Assembly: GCF_039539445.1 (NCBI RefSeq)
Contig: NZ_BAABDD010000003.1
Coordinates: forward strand, 186,001-250,000
DNA from: Salinactinospora qingdaonensis
Lineage (GTDB): Bacteria > Actinomycetota > Actinomycetes > Streptosporangiales > Streptosporangiaceae
DNA length: 64,000 bases
Direction: 5' to 3'
A model generated the notes under the pieces. That model had not been told where the DNA came from, searched no databases, and saw only the letters and a program-made list of their open reading frames with translations. This document shows, one piece after another, positions 8,421 to 17,044 of this stretch (the first letter of the stretch is position 1; the number at the start of each line of letters is the position of its first letter). Position numbers and translations under genes: made by a program.

Positions 8421-9113
8421 TCAGTCAACGGGTTTGCGGAGATGGTGAATCCAGGCGGGAGGCAGGTTGGGCAACACCCGCTCACTGCCGACGCCGTAGC
8501 GATCCACCCAGTCCTGGACCACCCAACTCGACCGTGCCTGGCGCAGGTAGTCCTCCCGGGGAGCGATGATCGCCTTGACCTGCTTGGTGTAGAGGTAGCC
8601 GAAGAAGGAGAGGTAGCCTCCCGGGCGCAGCACCTGGAAGTAGTACTCCATGATCTCGCGCACTTCGTCAGCGGTGAAGTTGGCGAAGGGGAGCCCAGAG
8701 ACGATGACGTCGAAACGGCGGTCGGTCCCCAGGTCGGTGACGAGGCCCTGGTGAACGGTGACCCGGTCGGCCACCTCCGCGAAGCTGGGGTCGGTTCCCA
8801 CCAGCGCGTTGAGGCGCTCGACGAACTCCGCGTTCGGCTCGACCATGTCGAGCGTGTCACCCTCTCGCATGTGCGCGGCGATGGTTCGGGAAACGGCGCC
8901 GGTGCCCGACCCCGGCTCCAGGATCGCGATGGGCGAGTCCTGGTCGGGACGTTGGTCGATATAGCGCGTCAGCGCACCGGCCAGCGCCTGGCCGCTGGGG
9001 GCGATCGCCCCCGTCGCGCGAAACGTCCGCACCGCTTGGCGCAGGAACAGTCCGGCATCGCGCAGCGAGACACCGAGACGCTGGGGGTCATAAGAGCGTG
9101 GTAGGGCTGTCAT
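8421..9113 (-). CDS. PmtA/rRNA-dimethylase-like SAM methyltransferase
   Basis: Protein of 230 residues resembling phospholipid N-methyltransferases and KsgA-like enzymes. Motif I is ILEPGSGTGAVSRTI (about 64-78), the acidic motif is DMVEPNAEF, and VIVSGLPFANF matches the NPPY-like catalytic loop in degenerate form. The C-terminal part (YFQVLRPGGYLSFFGY) matches Rossmann-fold beta strands. ATG at 9113 starts MTALPRS. The SGLPFANF loop favours phospholipid or small-molecule methylation over rRNA dimethylation, but no lipid genes are adjacent and the substrate is open. Confidence 0.7.
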   Translation of the reverse strand: MTALPRSYDPQRLGVSLRDAGLFLRQAVRTFRATGAIAPSGQALAGALTRYIDQRPDQDSPIAILEPGSGTGAVSRTIAAHMREGDTLDMVEPNAEFVERLNALVGTDPSFAEVADRVTVHQGLVTDLGTDRRFDVIVSGLPFANFTADEVREIMEYYFQVLRPGGYLSFFGYLYTKQVKAIIAPREDYLRQARSSWVVQDWVDRYGVGSERVLPNLPPAWIHHLRKPVD

Positions 9114-9458
9114 GGGCCAACACGGTACTAAGAAAAGCCCCAGTGGCGCTTAGCCCGCGCCGACCGCTCGCAGACAGCGGCCATAAAGCCCATGGCCGCG
9201 GCCCACCCGCTGCCGACACGTGGGCGATCGCCCGCGATCCGCCGGCGCCCCCTTGCTGTACTCCTCCGTCAGCCACATCCGTCGTCCTCGTCGACGGCCA
9301 GCCCCAGCGGGCAGCGCCGCGACCGCGCCCTACCCGCCCCGCGCTCGGGAGCGGCGCTACCTCGAAGGCGGCACCGACGAGCCTCACCGCTCCTGCCTCG
9401 GCTGTGCCGCTCGCGTCGGCTGAGAAAGCGGCTATAGGCCGCGGTACCATGTGTGGTC
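9114..9458. other. Intergenic region between divergent methyltransferase and SDR genes
   Basis: About 345 bp between divergently transcribed genes, so promoters for both must lie here. A TATAGG hexamer at about 9434 is a plausible -10 for the SDR gene. No other feature was recognised. Confidence 0.4.
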
Positions 9459-10277
9459 ATGCGTCCGTCTCACGCCCGAACCTCCCGAAACGCCCGAACC
9501 GCCTTGATCACCGGAGCTTCGGCCGGGATCGGCGCGGAGTACGCCCGCCAACTCGCCCGACGCGGCTGCAACCTGGTGCTCGTCGCCCGCCGGGCTGAGG
9601 CCATCGAAACCCTCGCTGCGGAGCTGCACGAAGAGTACGGCGTCGCCGTCGAGACCCGCCCCGCCGATCTCGCCGACCCCGCGGACCTGGCCACGGTCGA
9701 AGAGCGGCTGCGCGCTGACGGCGAGACCGCGGCCCCCATCGACGTGCTGGTCAACAACGCCGGTTGCAGCAGCGGTGGTCCCTTCGCCCATCAGGACCTC
9801 GCCTCGATCGAGGGCATGCTCGCCCTCAACATCGGCGCCGTCACCCGGCTCGCCCGGGCCGTGCTTCCGGTCCAACTGCAACGGCGGCGCAGCGGAGACC
9901 ATAGCGGGCCGATCGGCATCATCAACGTCGCCTCCGTGGCCGGCCTGCTCTCGGGTTCCCCGGAGGGTGCCGTGTACGCGGCCACCAAGGCGTTCGTGGT
10001 GTCACTGAGCGAGTCGCTGACAGCGGAGGCCGGCAAGGACGGCGTGCACGTCACGGCGGTACTGCCCGGCTATGTACGCACCGACATGACGCGCGCTGTC
10101 CAAGAGCGGGGGCTGCCAGAGGTGGCGTTCGTGTCCAAGGAGCGGGTGGTGACCGAGTCGCTGCGCGCTTGGGCACGGGGAACAGGGGCGGTCGTGCCCG
10201 GTATGCAGTACAAGGCGGCCGGTGTCTTGCTCAAGCTGCTGCCACGTCCGGTGGCCCGGGCCATCGTCACTAGTTGA
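9459..10277 (+). CDS. Short-chain dehydrogenase/reductase
   Basis: NAD(P)-dependent oxidoreductase of 272 residues. The glycine-rich cofactor motif is TGASAGIGAEYA (about 18-29), the structural NNAG motif is present, and the catalytic Ser/Tyr/Lys are in INVASVAG and YAATK. The C-terminal region with LPRPVARAIV resembles the DltE/YqjQ-type SDRs that act on hydrophobic substrates. Start ATG 9459; a GTG two codons earlier is equally possible, and a near -10 suggests a short or absent leader. Substrate unknown. Confidence 0.85.
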   Translation: MRPSHARTSRNARTALITGASAGIGAEYARQLARRGCNLVLVARRAEAIETLAAELHEEYGVAVETRPADLADPADLATVEERLRADGETAAPIDVLVNNAGCSSGGPFAHQDLASIEGMLALNIGAVTRLARAVLPVQLQRRRSGDHSGPIGIINVASVAGLLSGSPEGAVYAATKAFVVSLSESLTAEAGKDGVHVTAVLPGYVRTDMTRAVQERGLPEVAFVSKERVVTESLRAWARGTGAVVPGMQYKAAGVLLKLLPRPVARAIVTS

Positions 10278-10437
10278 ACGGGCAGCGACTCGGCTAGCCG
10301 TAGCACCGTCACGCGAGGTTGAGTTCGATGTCTCCCCGTGGTGGGCCGCTGTTCGACGGCCTGTCCGTATGGCCGTGGCCGAGCAGGGGCGAGAGGCGCC
10401 TACGCTAGAGGGCGGCAAACCGTCGAGGAAAGTGACC

Positions 10438-10701
10438 ATGAAGACCTTCGAAGAGCTGTTCGCCGAGCTGTCCGAGAAGGCGCGCACCCGTCCCGAGGGA
10501 TCGGGAACGGTGGCCGCGCTCGACGCCGGTGTCCATGCGGTCGGCAAGAAGGTCGTCGAAGAGGCCGCTGAGGTCTGGATGGCCGCGGAGTACGAGTCGG
10601 ACGACCGCGCCGCCGAAGAGGTCTCGCAGCTTCTCTACCACCTTCAGGTTCTGATGCTGGCGCGCGGCCTGCGCCTGGAGGACGTCTACAAGCATCTGTA
10701 G
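10438..10701 (+). CDS. hisE: Phosphoribosyl-ATP pyrophosphatase
   Basis: Protein of 87 residues, the usual size of stand-alone HisE. It hydrolyses phosphoribosyl-ATP to phosphoribosyl-AMP, the second step of histidine synthesis, in the cytosol. All-alpha MazG-like fold residues are visible in KKVVEEAAEVWMAAEYES and AEEVSQLLYHLQVLMLARGL (acidic Mg-binding residues). ATG 10438 is preceded by GAGGAAA at good spacing. hisG follows 94 bp downstream on the same strand, the standard actinobacterial hisE-hisG pair. Confidence 0.95.
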   Translation: MKTFEELFAELSEKARTRPEGSGTVAALDAGVHAVGKKVVEEAAEVWMAAEYESDDRAAEEVSQLLYHLQVLMLARGLRLEDVYKHL

Positions 10702-10795
10702 GCCGGTTTCGGAGGCTGCGATCCGCGCCGTCCACGAGACCGGCCCAGACCGACGTCCGCTATCAGACCCGTTGTCGACGAGTAGGGAAAACCAC

Positions 10796-11650
10796 GTGGC
10801 CGATCAACTCCGTATCGCCGTGCCCAACAAAGGGCAACTGTCCGAGCCCGCCAGCGCCATGTTGAGCGAGGCCGGCTACCGCAAGCGCAAAGACAGCCGC
10901 GACCTCGTACTGGTCGACCCCGATAACCAAACCGAGTTCTTCTTCCTGCGCCCGCGCGACATCGCCGTCTACGTCGGTGAGGGGATCTTGCAGGCCGGGA
11001 TCACCGGCCGGGACATGCTCCTCGACTCGGGGGCGGCGGTCGAGGAGATCCTGCCGCTGGGGTTCGGCGGCTCCACCTTCCGGTTCGCCGCTCCCGGTGG
11101 ACGCACCATGACCGTTGAGGATCTCCAGGGCAAGCGGGTCGCAACGTCGTTCGCGGGCCTGCTCTCAAGCTACTTCGCCGAGCGGGGAATCGATGCTCGC
11201 GTGATCCCCCTCGACGGTGCGGTGGAAAGCTCCATCCAGCTCGGGGTGGCCGACGCTGTGGCTGACGTCGTCTCTACCGGCACCACGCTGCGCAACGCCG
11301 GACTGGAGATCTTCGGCGACCCCATCTTGGAGTCGGAGGCCGTTGTCATTCGGCAACAGGGCGCCGAGGAGGACACCAAGGTCGAGGGACTGCTACGCCG
11401 GCTGCGTGGTGTGCTGGTGGCCCGCGACTACGTGATGATGGACTACGACGTCGAGGCCGAGCGGCTGGAAGAGGCTGTCGCGCTGACCCCGGGGATGGAG
11501 GGGCCCACCGTCTCCCCGCTGCGCCGTGAAGGGTGGTCGGCGGTGCGGGCGATGGTGCCACGGCGCTCGGCACAGCAGATCATGGACGACCTGTGGGCGC
11601 TGGGGGCACGCGCCATCCTGGTGACCGACATCTACGCCTGCCGACTCTAG
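10796..11650 (+). CDS. hisG: ATP phosphoribosyltransferase, long form
   Basis: Catalyses the first committed step of histidine synthesis from PRPP and ATP. With 284 residues it is the long HisG form carrying its own C-terminal ACT-like regulatory domain (about 210-284), so no HisZ partner is needed and histidine feedback is expected. Visible motifs are RIAVPNKGQLSEPA at the N-terminus and the PRPP-binding region VADAVADVVSTGTTLRNAGL. GTG 10796 is chosen over an upstream frame because AGGGAAAA sits about six bases before it. It follows hisE closely. Confidence 0.95.
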   Translation: MADQLRIAVPNKGQLSEPASAMLSEAGYRKRKDSRDLVLVDPDNQTEFFFLRPRDIAVYVGEGILQAGITGRDMLLDSGAAVEEILPLGFGGSTFRFAAPGGRTMTVEDLQGKRVATSFAGLLSSYFAERGIDARVIPLDGAVESSIQLGVADAVADVVSTGTTLRNAGLEIFGDPILESEAVVIRQQGAEEDTKVEGLLRRLRGVLVARDYVMMDYDVEAERLEEAVALTPGMEGPTVSPLRREGWSAVRAMVPRRSAQQIMDDLWALGARAILVTDIYACRL

Positions 11651-11802
11651 GGATCGACTGTCCTGCCGTGCGGCGCCCCAGCACCGCTGTCGCCGCGTTG
11701 TCGCCGGCCCCTAGGGGTCCCGCTGGCCGATCCTCGGGCGAAGTCCGGCCAGTAGGGGCGCTCCTTCCTCGGCCGTGCGACTCGGCACCGGTCCCTCGTA
11801 GA

Positions 11803-11856
11803 GCGGGGCCACCGCCGCCCGGTGCCCCAGCGGCGGGCTAGGAGCGGTGGCCCCGC
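11803..11856 (+). terminator. Terminator after hisG
   Basis: Perfect 13-bp stem GCGGGGCCACCGC/GCGGTGGCCCCGC with a 28-nt loop, 150 bp past hisG and 80 bp before the next gene. It could also act as an attenuator for that gene. Confidence 0.55.
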
Positions 11857-11934
11857 CTGAGTGTGCGCCGCTCGCGACGGACGGACCCATAAACACAGCC
11901 CGGAGTCGGGCTAGCGACGAGCGGAGGTCTCGCC

Positions 11935-12651
11935 GTGGGAATCCAGCACCCCGCGGTACCGGCTGACGAGCCGGCCGTGGTCGAGCGCGGCACCGGTGCG
12001 ACCGGGGGAGAACTGGTCCTGCGACGAGCCGGTGAGCACTTCGAGATCATCAGCAACGGGGTGTTCCTCATGGACACCCGCGACGGCGCTTCGGAACGGG
12101 CGATGGTCCGCGACGCGCTGGCGGCCGTCCCCGCCGGTCGCACCGGTGTGAGCGTGCTGATCGGCGGACTAGGGGTGGGGTTCTCGGCCCGCGCGGCGCT
12201 GGACGATCCGCGGGTAGGGCGGGTACACGCCCTTGAACTTGAGCCACGGATCGTGGCATGGCATTCGACACACCTCGCACCGGTGGCGGGTAACCTGACC
12301 GCCGACCCTCGCTTCTCCGTCACCCAAGACGATCTGCTGGCGTGGTTGGAGCGGGCCGAGGAGACGTTTGACGCGATCTGTCTCGACGTCGACAACGGTC
12401 CTGGCTGGACGGTGACGGAGGGCAACGCTCGGCTGTACGAGCCTGCCGCGCTACGGCAGGTGTGGCGTCTCACGCGCCCAGGCGGCGCGGTGACGTTTTG
12501 GAGCGCGACGCGCGCTCCCGGGTTCGCCGACGTGCTTGAGGAGGTCTTCGGTGAGCCGGTGGAGGAGCGGCAAATCGCGGCGCGCCGCGGCGAGCCCGAT
12601 GTGGTGTACCTGGCCCGCCGCGCCAACACACTGGAGGACGCGGCGGGCTGA
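11935..12651 (+). CDS. Spermidine-synthase-like protein
   Basis: Protein of 238 residues with the spermidine-synthase Rossmann core: VSVLIGGLGVGFSARAAL (motif I), VHALELEPRIV (acidic ribose-binding Glu) and DAICLDVDNGPGW. It lacks the N-terminal beta-barrel and the complete polyamine-site signature of true SpeE, so it probably transfers to another acceptor or is only SpeE-like. GTG 11935 has GGAGG eight bases upstream. Its neighbours (hisG, trxA) do not inform function. Confidence 0.75.
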   Translation: MGIQHPAVPADEPAVVERGTGATGGELVLRRAGEHFEIISNGVFLMDTRDGASERAMVRDALAAVPAGRTGVSVLIGGLGVGFSARAALDDPRVGRVHALELEPRIVAWHSTHLAPVAGNLTADPRFSVTQDDLLAWLERAEETFDAICLDVDNGPGWTVTEGNARLYEPAALRQVWRLTRPGGAVTFWSATRAPGFADVLEEVFGEPVEERQIAARRGEPDVVYLARRANTLEDAAG

Positions 12652-12693
12652 ACGGGCCGCTGACAGGGGCCAACGGCCCACACCGGCGTGTCC

Positions 12694-13068
12694 TCAGTCC
12701 TGACCGTCGGCCTGCTGCTTGGCGATCTCCTTGCGGACCTCGTCCATGTCGATGTCGCGGGCCTGCTGGATCAGGTCCTCGAGCGCCTCCTCGGGCAGGG
12801 CGCCCGGCTGAGCGTAGATGACCGTCTTGTCGCGCACCACCATCAGGGTGGGAATCGACTGGATGTCGAAACTGGCGGCGAGCTCCTGCTGGGCTTCGGT
12901 GTCGACGGTGGTGAAGGTGAGATCGGTGTGCCGCTCGGAAGCCTTCTCGAAGATTGGGCTGAACGTCTTGCACGGGCCGCACCAGGACGCCCAGAAGTCG
13001 ATGAGCACGAAGTCGTTCTCGGTGAGCGTCTGGTTGAAGTTGTCCTTGGTTAGTTCGATGGTTGCCAC
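12694..13068 (-). CDS. trxA: Thioredoxin
   Basis: Protein of 124 residues with the WCGPCK redox motif in DFWASWCGPCKTFSP and the cis-Pro in IPTLMVV, a full thioredoxin fold reducing cytosolic disulfides. A charged C-terminal extension of about 15 residues (DMDEVRKEIAKQQADG) is longer than in E. coli TrxA. GTG 13068 has AGGAGA six bases upstream. It is not next to trxB, so this is a stand-alone copy. It converges with the spermidine-synthase-like gene, with a 42-bp gap. Confidence 0.93.
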   Translation of the reverse strand: MATIELTKDNFNQTLTENDFVLIDFWASWCGPCKTFSPIFEKASERHTDLTFTTVDTEAQQELAASFDIQSIPTLMVVRDKTVIYAQPGALPEEALEDLIQQARDIDMDEVRKEIAKQQADGQD

Positions 13069-13306
13069 GTGGCTCTCCTGCGAGCGGATTGGGTCTCGTC
13101 TTTGCTACAGCGGTCGTGCTCGCTGTTTTCTTCCATACGCTCCCCAGGGTGGGCAAGCCGACGACCCGCCCCGCCAAAAACCCGACAAAACACCTGGTCA
13201 ATACCGACTTGGGCGGAAAAAGAGATCCTGGCTACCCTCGTCAGGTGACTATAGACAGAGGCTGTGAGCTGCGCAGACACCGACTTGGGGAAGGGTGGTG
13301 AGGTTG

Positions 13307-13675
13307 ATGCCGGCTGCCTCGCCCGCGCGAGGCCAGGGTGACGACGGGGGCGAGGAGCCCGATTACCGCTTCACCCTCGCCAATGAGCGCACCTTCCTGG
13401 CCTGGATTCGTACGGCGCTTGGGCTGATCGCCGGCGCGGTGGCGGTGCTGCACCTGGTCCCGTTGGAGTGGCGTCCCGGGCTGCGGCTGGCTGTGGGGCT
13501 GGCGCTGGCCGGGCTGGCCGTCGTCATCACGGTCTACGCGCCGCTGCGCTGGTATCGCGTGCAACGCGCGATGCGCCACGGCCGGCCATTGCCCACAAGC
13601 AGCCTGCCGGTCGTCACCACGGTCGGGGTGATGGTGGTCTGCGCGGTGGTACTCGTAGGGAACTTCTGGCCGTGA
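13307..13675 (+). CDS. DUF202 membrane protein (first of a pair)
   Basis: Small membrane protein of 122 residues with the DUF202 signature RFTLANERTFLAWIRTALG followed by three predicted helices. Start is ambiguous among GTG 13295, GTG 13298 and ATG 13307; the ATG has GGTGAGG upstream. Function of DUF202 proteins is not established. The stop overlaps the next gene's GTG (GTGA), indicating translational coupling. Confidence 0.8.
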   Translation: MPAASPARGQGDDGGEEPDYRFTLANERTFLAWIRTALGLIAGAVAVLHLVPLEWRPGLRLAVGLALAGLAVVITVYAPLRWYRVQRAMRHGRPLPTSSLPVVTTVGVMVVCAVVLVGNFWP

Positions 13676-14055
13676 GACGCGGAGTCCGCCCCGATCCTGG
13701 GCTACAGCCCGAGCGCACGCTGATGTCGTGGCAGCGCACACTCATCCTAGTGATCGTGACCACGCTGCTTTACGTGCGCGACCCGTTCGTCGACACGCTC
13801 TCTGCGGCGCTGACCTCGCCCGGCGCGACGGCCATCACAGTGGCACGACTGTTCCCGGCGCTGGGCGTGCTCGTCGTCTGCGCTGTTGTGCTGATGCACC
13901 TGCGCCGGCGCTGGCGCTCGACCGAGCACGGTCGACACGATGACGCCACCGGGCGCCCCGCCGCCCCACTGGCCCGGCCATGGGCGCTGATCGTGGTGAG
14001 CCTGGCCGTGGCGCTGCTCAGCGCCGCGGTCGTTGTGACCGCGGCGCTGAACTGA
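13672..14055 (+). CDS. DUF202 membrane protein (second of a pair)
   Basis: Protein of 127 residues starting at GTG 13672, overlapping the upstream stop by 4 bp. It has a shortened form of the signature (PGLQPERTLMSWQRTLILV) and three helices separated by an RRRWRSTEHGRHDD loop. The pair probably forms a heteromeric membrane complex; this coupled arrangement recurs in actinobacteria, but its role is unknown. Confidence 0.8.
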   Translation: MRRGVRPDPGLQPERTLMSWQRTLILVIVTTLLYVRDPFVDTLSAALTSPGATAITVARLFPALGVLVVCAVVLMHLRRRWRSTEHGRHDDATGRPAAPLARPWALIVVSLAVALLSAAVVVTAALN

Positions 14056-14084
14056 CGGTGCAGACACCGCTGGGCATGGCGTCC

Positions 14085-15074
14085 TCAGCGGATGGCAGCC
14101 GGCGAGGGCTCAGCGTCAGCGCGCTTGTGTTCGATGATCGACATGATGATGTCGTCGAGCGAGCGCTGCGGCTCGTAGCCGATGAGTTGCCTGGCAAGAG
14201 TGGTGTCGGGCATGCGGCGCTGCATGTCCTCATAGCCTGCGCCGTAGGCGTCCTCGTAGGGAATGAAACGGATTTCGCTGCTGGAGCCGGTGAGCTGGAT
14301 GACCCGGTCGGCCAGCCCCTTGATCGACACCTCTTCCATGCCGCCGAGGTTGACCGCCTGCGTGTGGCCGCTGGGGTTCTCCAGCAATTCCACGACGGCG
14401 GGAATGATGTCGAAGACCGATCCGAAGCAGCGCCGTTGCCGGCCGTCACCGTAGACGGTGATAGGTTCGCCCGCCAACGCTTGGGAGACGAACCTGGGGA
14501 CCACCATGCCGTAGCGGCCGGTCTGGCGCGGACCGACGATGTTGAAAAACCGCGTGATGACGCAGGGCAGCCCGGTCTCTTCTCCGTAGACATAGGCGAC
14601 CAGCTCATCGAGCCCTTTCGCCGCCGCATAGGACCACCGGCTCTTCAGCGGGGAGCCCAGAATGCGGTCGGCGTTTTCGGTGAGGCCGTCGGAATCGTTC
14701 TTGCCGTAGACCTCGCTGGTAGAGGCGACCATGTAGCGCGCGCCGTGTTCCGCAGCCGCTTCGACCACGTTCTCCGTGCCATGCAGATTGGTACGCAACG
14801 ACGACAAAGGATTGTCGACAATGGTGTGCACGCCCACGGCGGCCGCCAGATGGAACACAGTGTCGGAGCCGGAGATGAGGTCGTTGACCAGCTCTTTGTC
14901 AAGAATAGATCCCTTGACAAGTTCAAACGAAGGATTGCCAACGAGCTGCTGAAGATTGTCCTCCGACCCGGTTGACATATCGTCGAGTGCGACTACCTCA
15001 TGCCCGTGGGCAATCAGGTAGTCGCACAAATGTGAACCGATAAACCCGGCGCCGCCGGTGACTACGGCCTGCAA
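14085..15074 (-). CDS. NAD-dependent sugar epimerase/dehydratase
   Basis: Extended SDR of 329 residues acting on nucleotide sugars. The NAD motif is VVTGGAGFIGSHL (about 4-16), the catalytic Tyr/Lys is in SYAAAKGLDEL, and the substrate region NIVGPRQTGRYGMVVPRF is typical of UDP-glucose/UDP-glucuronate epimerases. The start is set at TTG 15074 because GGAGGA lies six bases upstream. The ATG at 15098 would place that ribosome site inside the gene. It is the last gene of a minus-strand group with a PIG-L deacetylase and WbqC protein, suggesting a glycan or glycoside pathway. Confidence 0.88.
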   Translation of the reverse strand: MQAVVTGGAGFIGSHLCDYLIAHGHEVVALDDMSTGSEDNLQQLVGNPSFELVKGSILDKELVNDLISGSDTVFHLAAAVGVHTIVDNPLSSLRTNLHGTENVVEAAAEHGARYMVASTSEVYGKNDSDGLTENADRILGSPLKSRWSYAAAKGLDELVAYVYGEETGLPCVITRFFNIVGPRQTGRYGMVVPRFVSQALAGEPITVYGDGRQRRCFGSVFDIIPAVVELLENPSGHTQAVNLGGMEEVSIKGLADRVIQLTGSSSEIRFIPYEDAYGAGYEDMQRRMPDTTLARQLIGYEPQRSLDDIIMSIIEHKRADAEPSPAAIR

Positions 15075-15136
15075 CGTGTTTCCTCCTCCAAAAGGCATTC
15101 GTGGACCATCTTTGGTGAACCAGGTGAGTGGTGGCC

Positions 15137-15850
15137 TTAGGCGAGGCAGCGCATGACGTGGTAGCCCTCGGCAAAGGCGACCCCGCCCTGCATCCCCCGT
15201 AGCGTGGCGAGACTGCGCAGTGTCTGCTCGGAACGGGTGTGGGGATGCTCGTGGATCTGGGTACCGTAGAGCCGCATGGCGAGGATTTTGTCGTCGATAT
15301 TGTTCTCATTCAGCTCGACGAGCAGTTGCGGCGACGGCGCCATATCGTAACGCCACTGGTCAGCAGCCTCCTCGTAGGTCAACGCCAGGCGCGGATGGTG
15401 GCGCTGCTTGGTGTTGGAAGGCCGCAGTGCGGTGTGGATGGCTTCAGCGGTGACCTGATGGTCCTGGTTGTAGCTGGTGCGGTGCGGCGCGATGACGATA
15501 CTGGGCTCCAGTTCGGAGATAGCCAGCGGACTGTGGCGCTCGATCGCGTTGGCTAGTTCGAATCGAGGCAACCGGTCGAGCTTGAGGTGGTACTCATCAC
15601 CGGGAAAGGCAATGTGCCAGTCGCGCCATCCGAAGAAGTCGGCGACTTTCTTGATCTCCCCGTGGCGCTCATCGGCGCTGGAGAAACCTTTGGGTGACAC
15701 ATCAGCGGTGTCGCCGACGGTGATGAACTGCACGTACACTTCAGCGCCGGCCTGCCTGGCCTTGCTCATGAGACCTCCGCACCCCAACGTCTCGTCGTCA
15801 GGGTGGGGAGCGAAGATGAGCACCCGCTCGCGGGACCAGTCGATCATCAT
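15137..15850 (-). CDS. PIG-L family deacetylase
   Basis: Zn-dependent N-acetyl-glucosaminyl deacetylase-like protein of 237 residues. It has the AHPDDETLGCGG motif at residues 14-25 (His and Asp metal and catalytic residues) and the downstream NQDHQVTAEAI His ligand. Relatives deacetylate GlcNAc-inositol, bacillithiol intermediates, or amides in antibiotic and glycan pathways. Downstream (62 bp) is the sugar epimerase and upstream the WbqC-like gene, so a nucleotide-sugar-derived polymer or glycoside is the likely substrate. GAGGA precedes the ATG at 15850. Confidence 0.85.
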   Translation of the reverse strand: MMIDWSRERVLIFAPHPDDETLGCGGLMSKARQAGAEVYVQFITVGDTADVSPKGFSSADERHGEIKKVADFFGWRDWHIAFPGDEYHLKLDRLPRFELANAIERHSPLAISELEPSIVIAPHRTSYNQDHQVTAEAIHTALRPSNTKQRHHPRLALTYEEAADQWRYDMAPSPQLLVELNENNIDDKILAMRLYGTQIHEHPHTRSEQTLRSLATLRGMQGGVAFAEGYHVMRCLA

Positions 15851-15959
15851 GCCACGTCCTCATGGTTGAAAGAGTGCCGATTCCAGGCAGCGCGTGATAT
15901 GTCCTGCTAAGACACAGACGTCCACGCGCCCGTTATGGTTGCCACGCACGATGCGCGGC

Positions 15960-16676
15960 TTACTCATCGACCTCGGAGGAGCGCGCGGCGCGCAGCGTCT
16001 CGATACCTCCCGGGCCGACGTTCAACAGCATGTCCAGAGCTGCCATCCGCGGTAGGAACTCGGCGTTAGCGCGGTTGTGCTGCGGGTACTCCGGATGCTG
16101 GAAGTTCTGCCATTCGACGTCGACGCCGTAGCGCCGAAAGACCTCAAGGTCGACGTATCCTCGCGCACCGTCACCGGACAGCATGGTCGTGGCGCCGACT
16201 TTGGCACAGAGTTGGGCCAAAAGTTCACTTTTTTGGCCGGGGAACTCACCCATCTCACTGGAGTAGAGGATGGGAGTGTCGATGCCGAAGGCGTCGAGGA
16301 TCAGCCGAGTCGAGGCCATGGCCAGATCGGTCAGACCCTGCCAGGGGGTTTCGTAGAGTTCGAGGATGCTGGAAGCGTAGTCCTTCCAGTAGGGAGCGGC
16401 GCGATAGCAGTGCTCAGCGATGGCACGGCGGTGCTTTTCCCGCCATGGCTGCGAATCGTCAAGGGCCTTGTCGAGGATCCGCTCGTCGCGGCTGCGTTGC
16501 ACGACCGCGGCCGTGAGAAGGAGCGGACCATCTTTGGAAGCCACGTAGTTACGGTTTTGCCATCCTTTGCGCTCGAACTGCACGTGATCGAGGACGATAA
16601 ACAGGTCACAGCGATCAACTTTGTCGATGAGGCCCAGCCAAGGCAGATAGTGCGGCTGGTGCATGGCGACGCGCAC
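15960..16676 (-). CDS. WbqC family protein
   Basis: Protein of 238 residues with the WbqC signature MHQPHYLPWLGLIDKV at the N-terminus, then FIVLDHVQFERKGWQNRN. WbqC-like proteins occur in O-antigen and exopolysaccharide clusters and in some natural product loci, and are proposed amide or ester-forming enzymes. Initiation is at GTG 16676, with GGAGAGGAAG upstream. It heads the epimerase/PIG-L/WbqC group. Downstream gaps of about 110 and 60 bp are compatible with one transcript. Confidence 0.85.
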   Translation of the reverse strand: MRVAMHQPHYLPWLGLIDKVDRCDLFIVLDHVQFERKGWQNRNYVASKDGPLLLTAAVVQRSRDERILDKALDDSQPWREKHRRAIAEHCYRAAPYWKDYASSILELYETPWQGLTDLAMASTRLILDAFGIDTPILYSSEMGEFPGQKSELLAQLCAKVGATTMLSGDGARGYVDLEVFRRYGVDVEWQNFQHPEYPQHNRANAEFLPRMAALDMLLNVGPGGIETLRAARSSEVDE

Positions 16677-17044
16677 GGTAGCTTCCTCTCCGCAATAATT
16701 TTTTTACACTCTGTAAAAATCACGAAGACTTAACCACCGAGAGTCATTCCGTCTTCGTGACGCGAGACACTGATACAACCGCAGGGCCGGCCAAGTAACG
16801 ATCTCTGTAGCAAATACGAATAAAACTCGTATAGATCAGGTTGCGAAAAATCTCCTCCCGGTATTGGATCAATGGGTTCCGAGTGTGGCAAGCATGGACA
16901 TAAGATTCATGTGGCCTACTTAGGACGCCATGTCACGTGAACTCTTCTGTCACGTAGGACGTCACCTTAACGCCGGCTCTGTCAGATGCCGTCAGCCTGC
17001 ACCCGTGCCGTTAGTCCGCACCCGCTCACCTCGGAGGCCCGCCT
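16677..17044. other. AT-enriched intergenic region between divergent WbqC and glycosyltransferase genes
   Basis: About 370 bp, markedly AT-rich from 16690 to 16900. It contains an inverted repeat (16701-16719) and two TGTCACGT copies near 16929 and 16948. It probably carries divergent promoters. Confidence 0.5.
16701..16719. promoter_or_regulatory. AT-rich palindrome before WbqC gene
   Basis: TTTTTACA-CTC-TGTAAAAA, a perfect 8-bp dyad with a 3-nt centre, 25 bp upstream of the WbqC start. Position suits an operator repressing the wbqC/PIG-L/epimerase transcript. The half-site resembles the dyad at 4845-4869. Confidence 0.45.
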
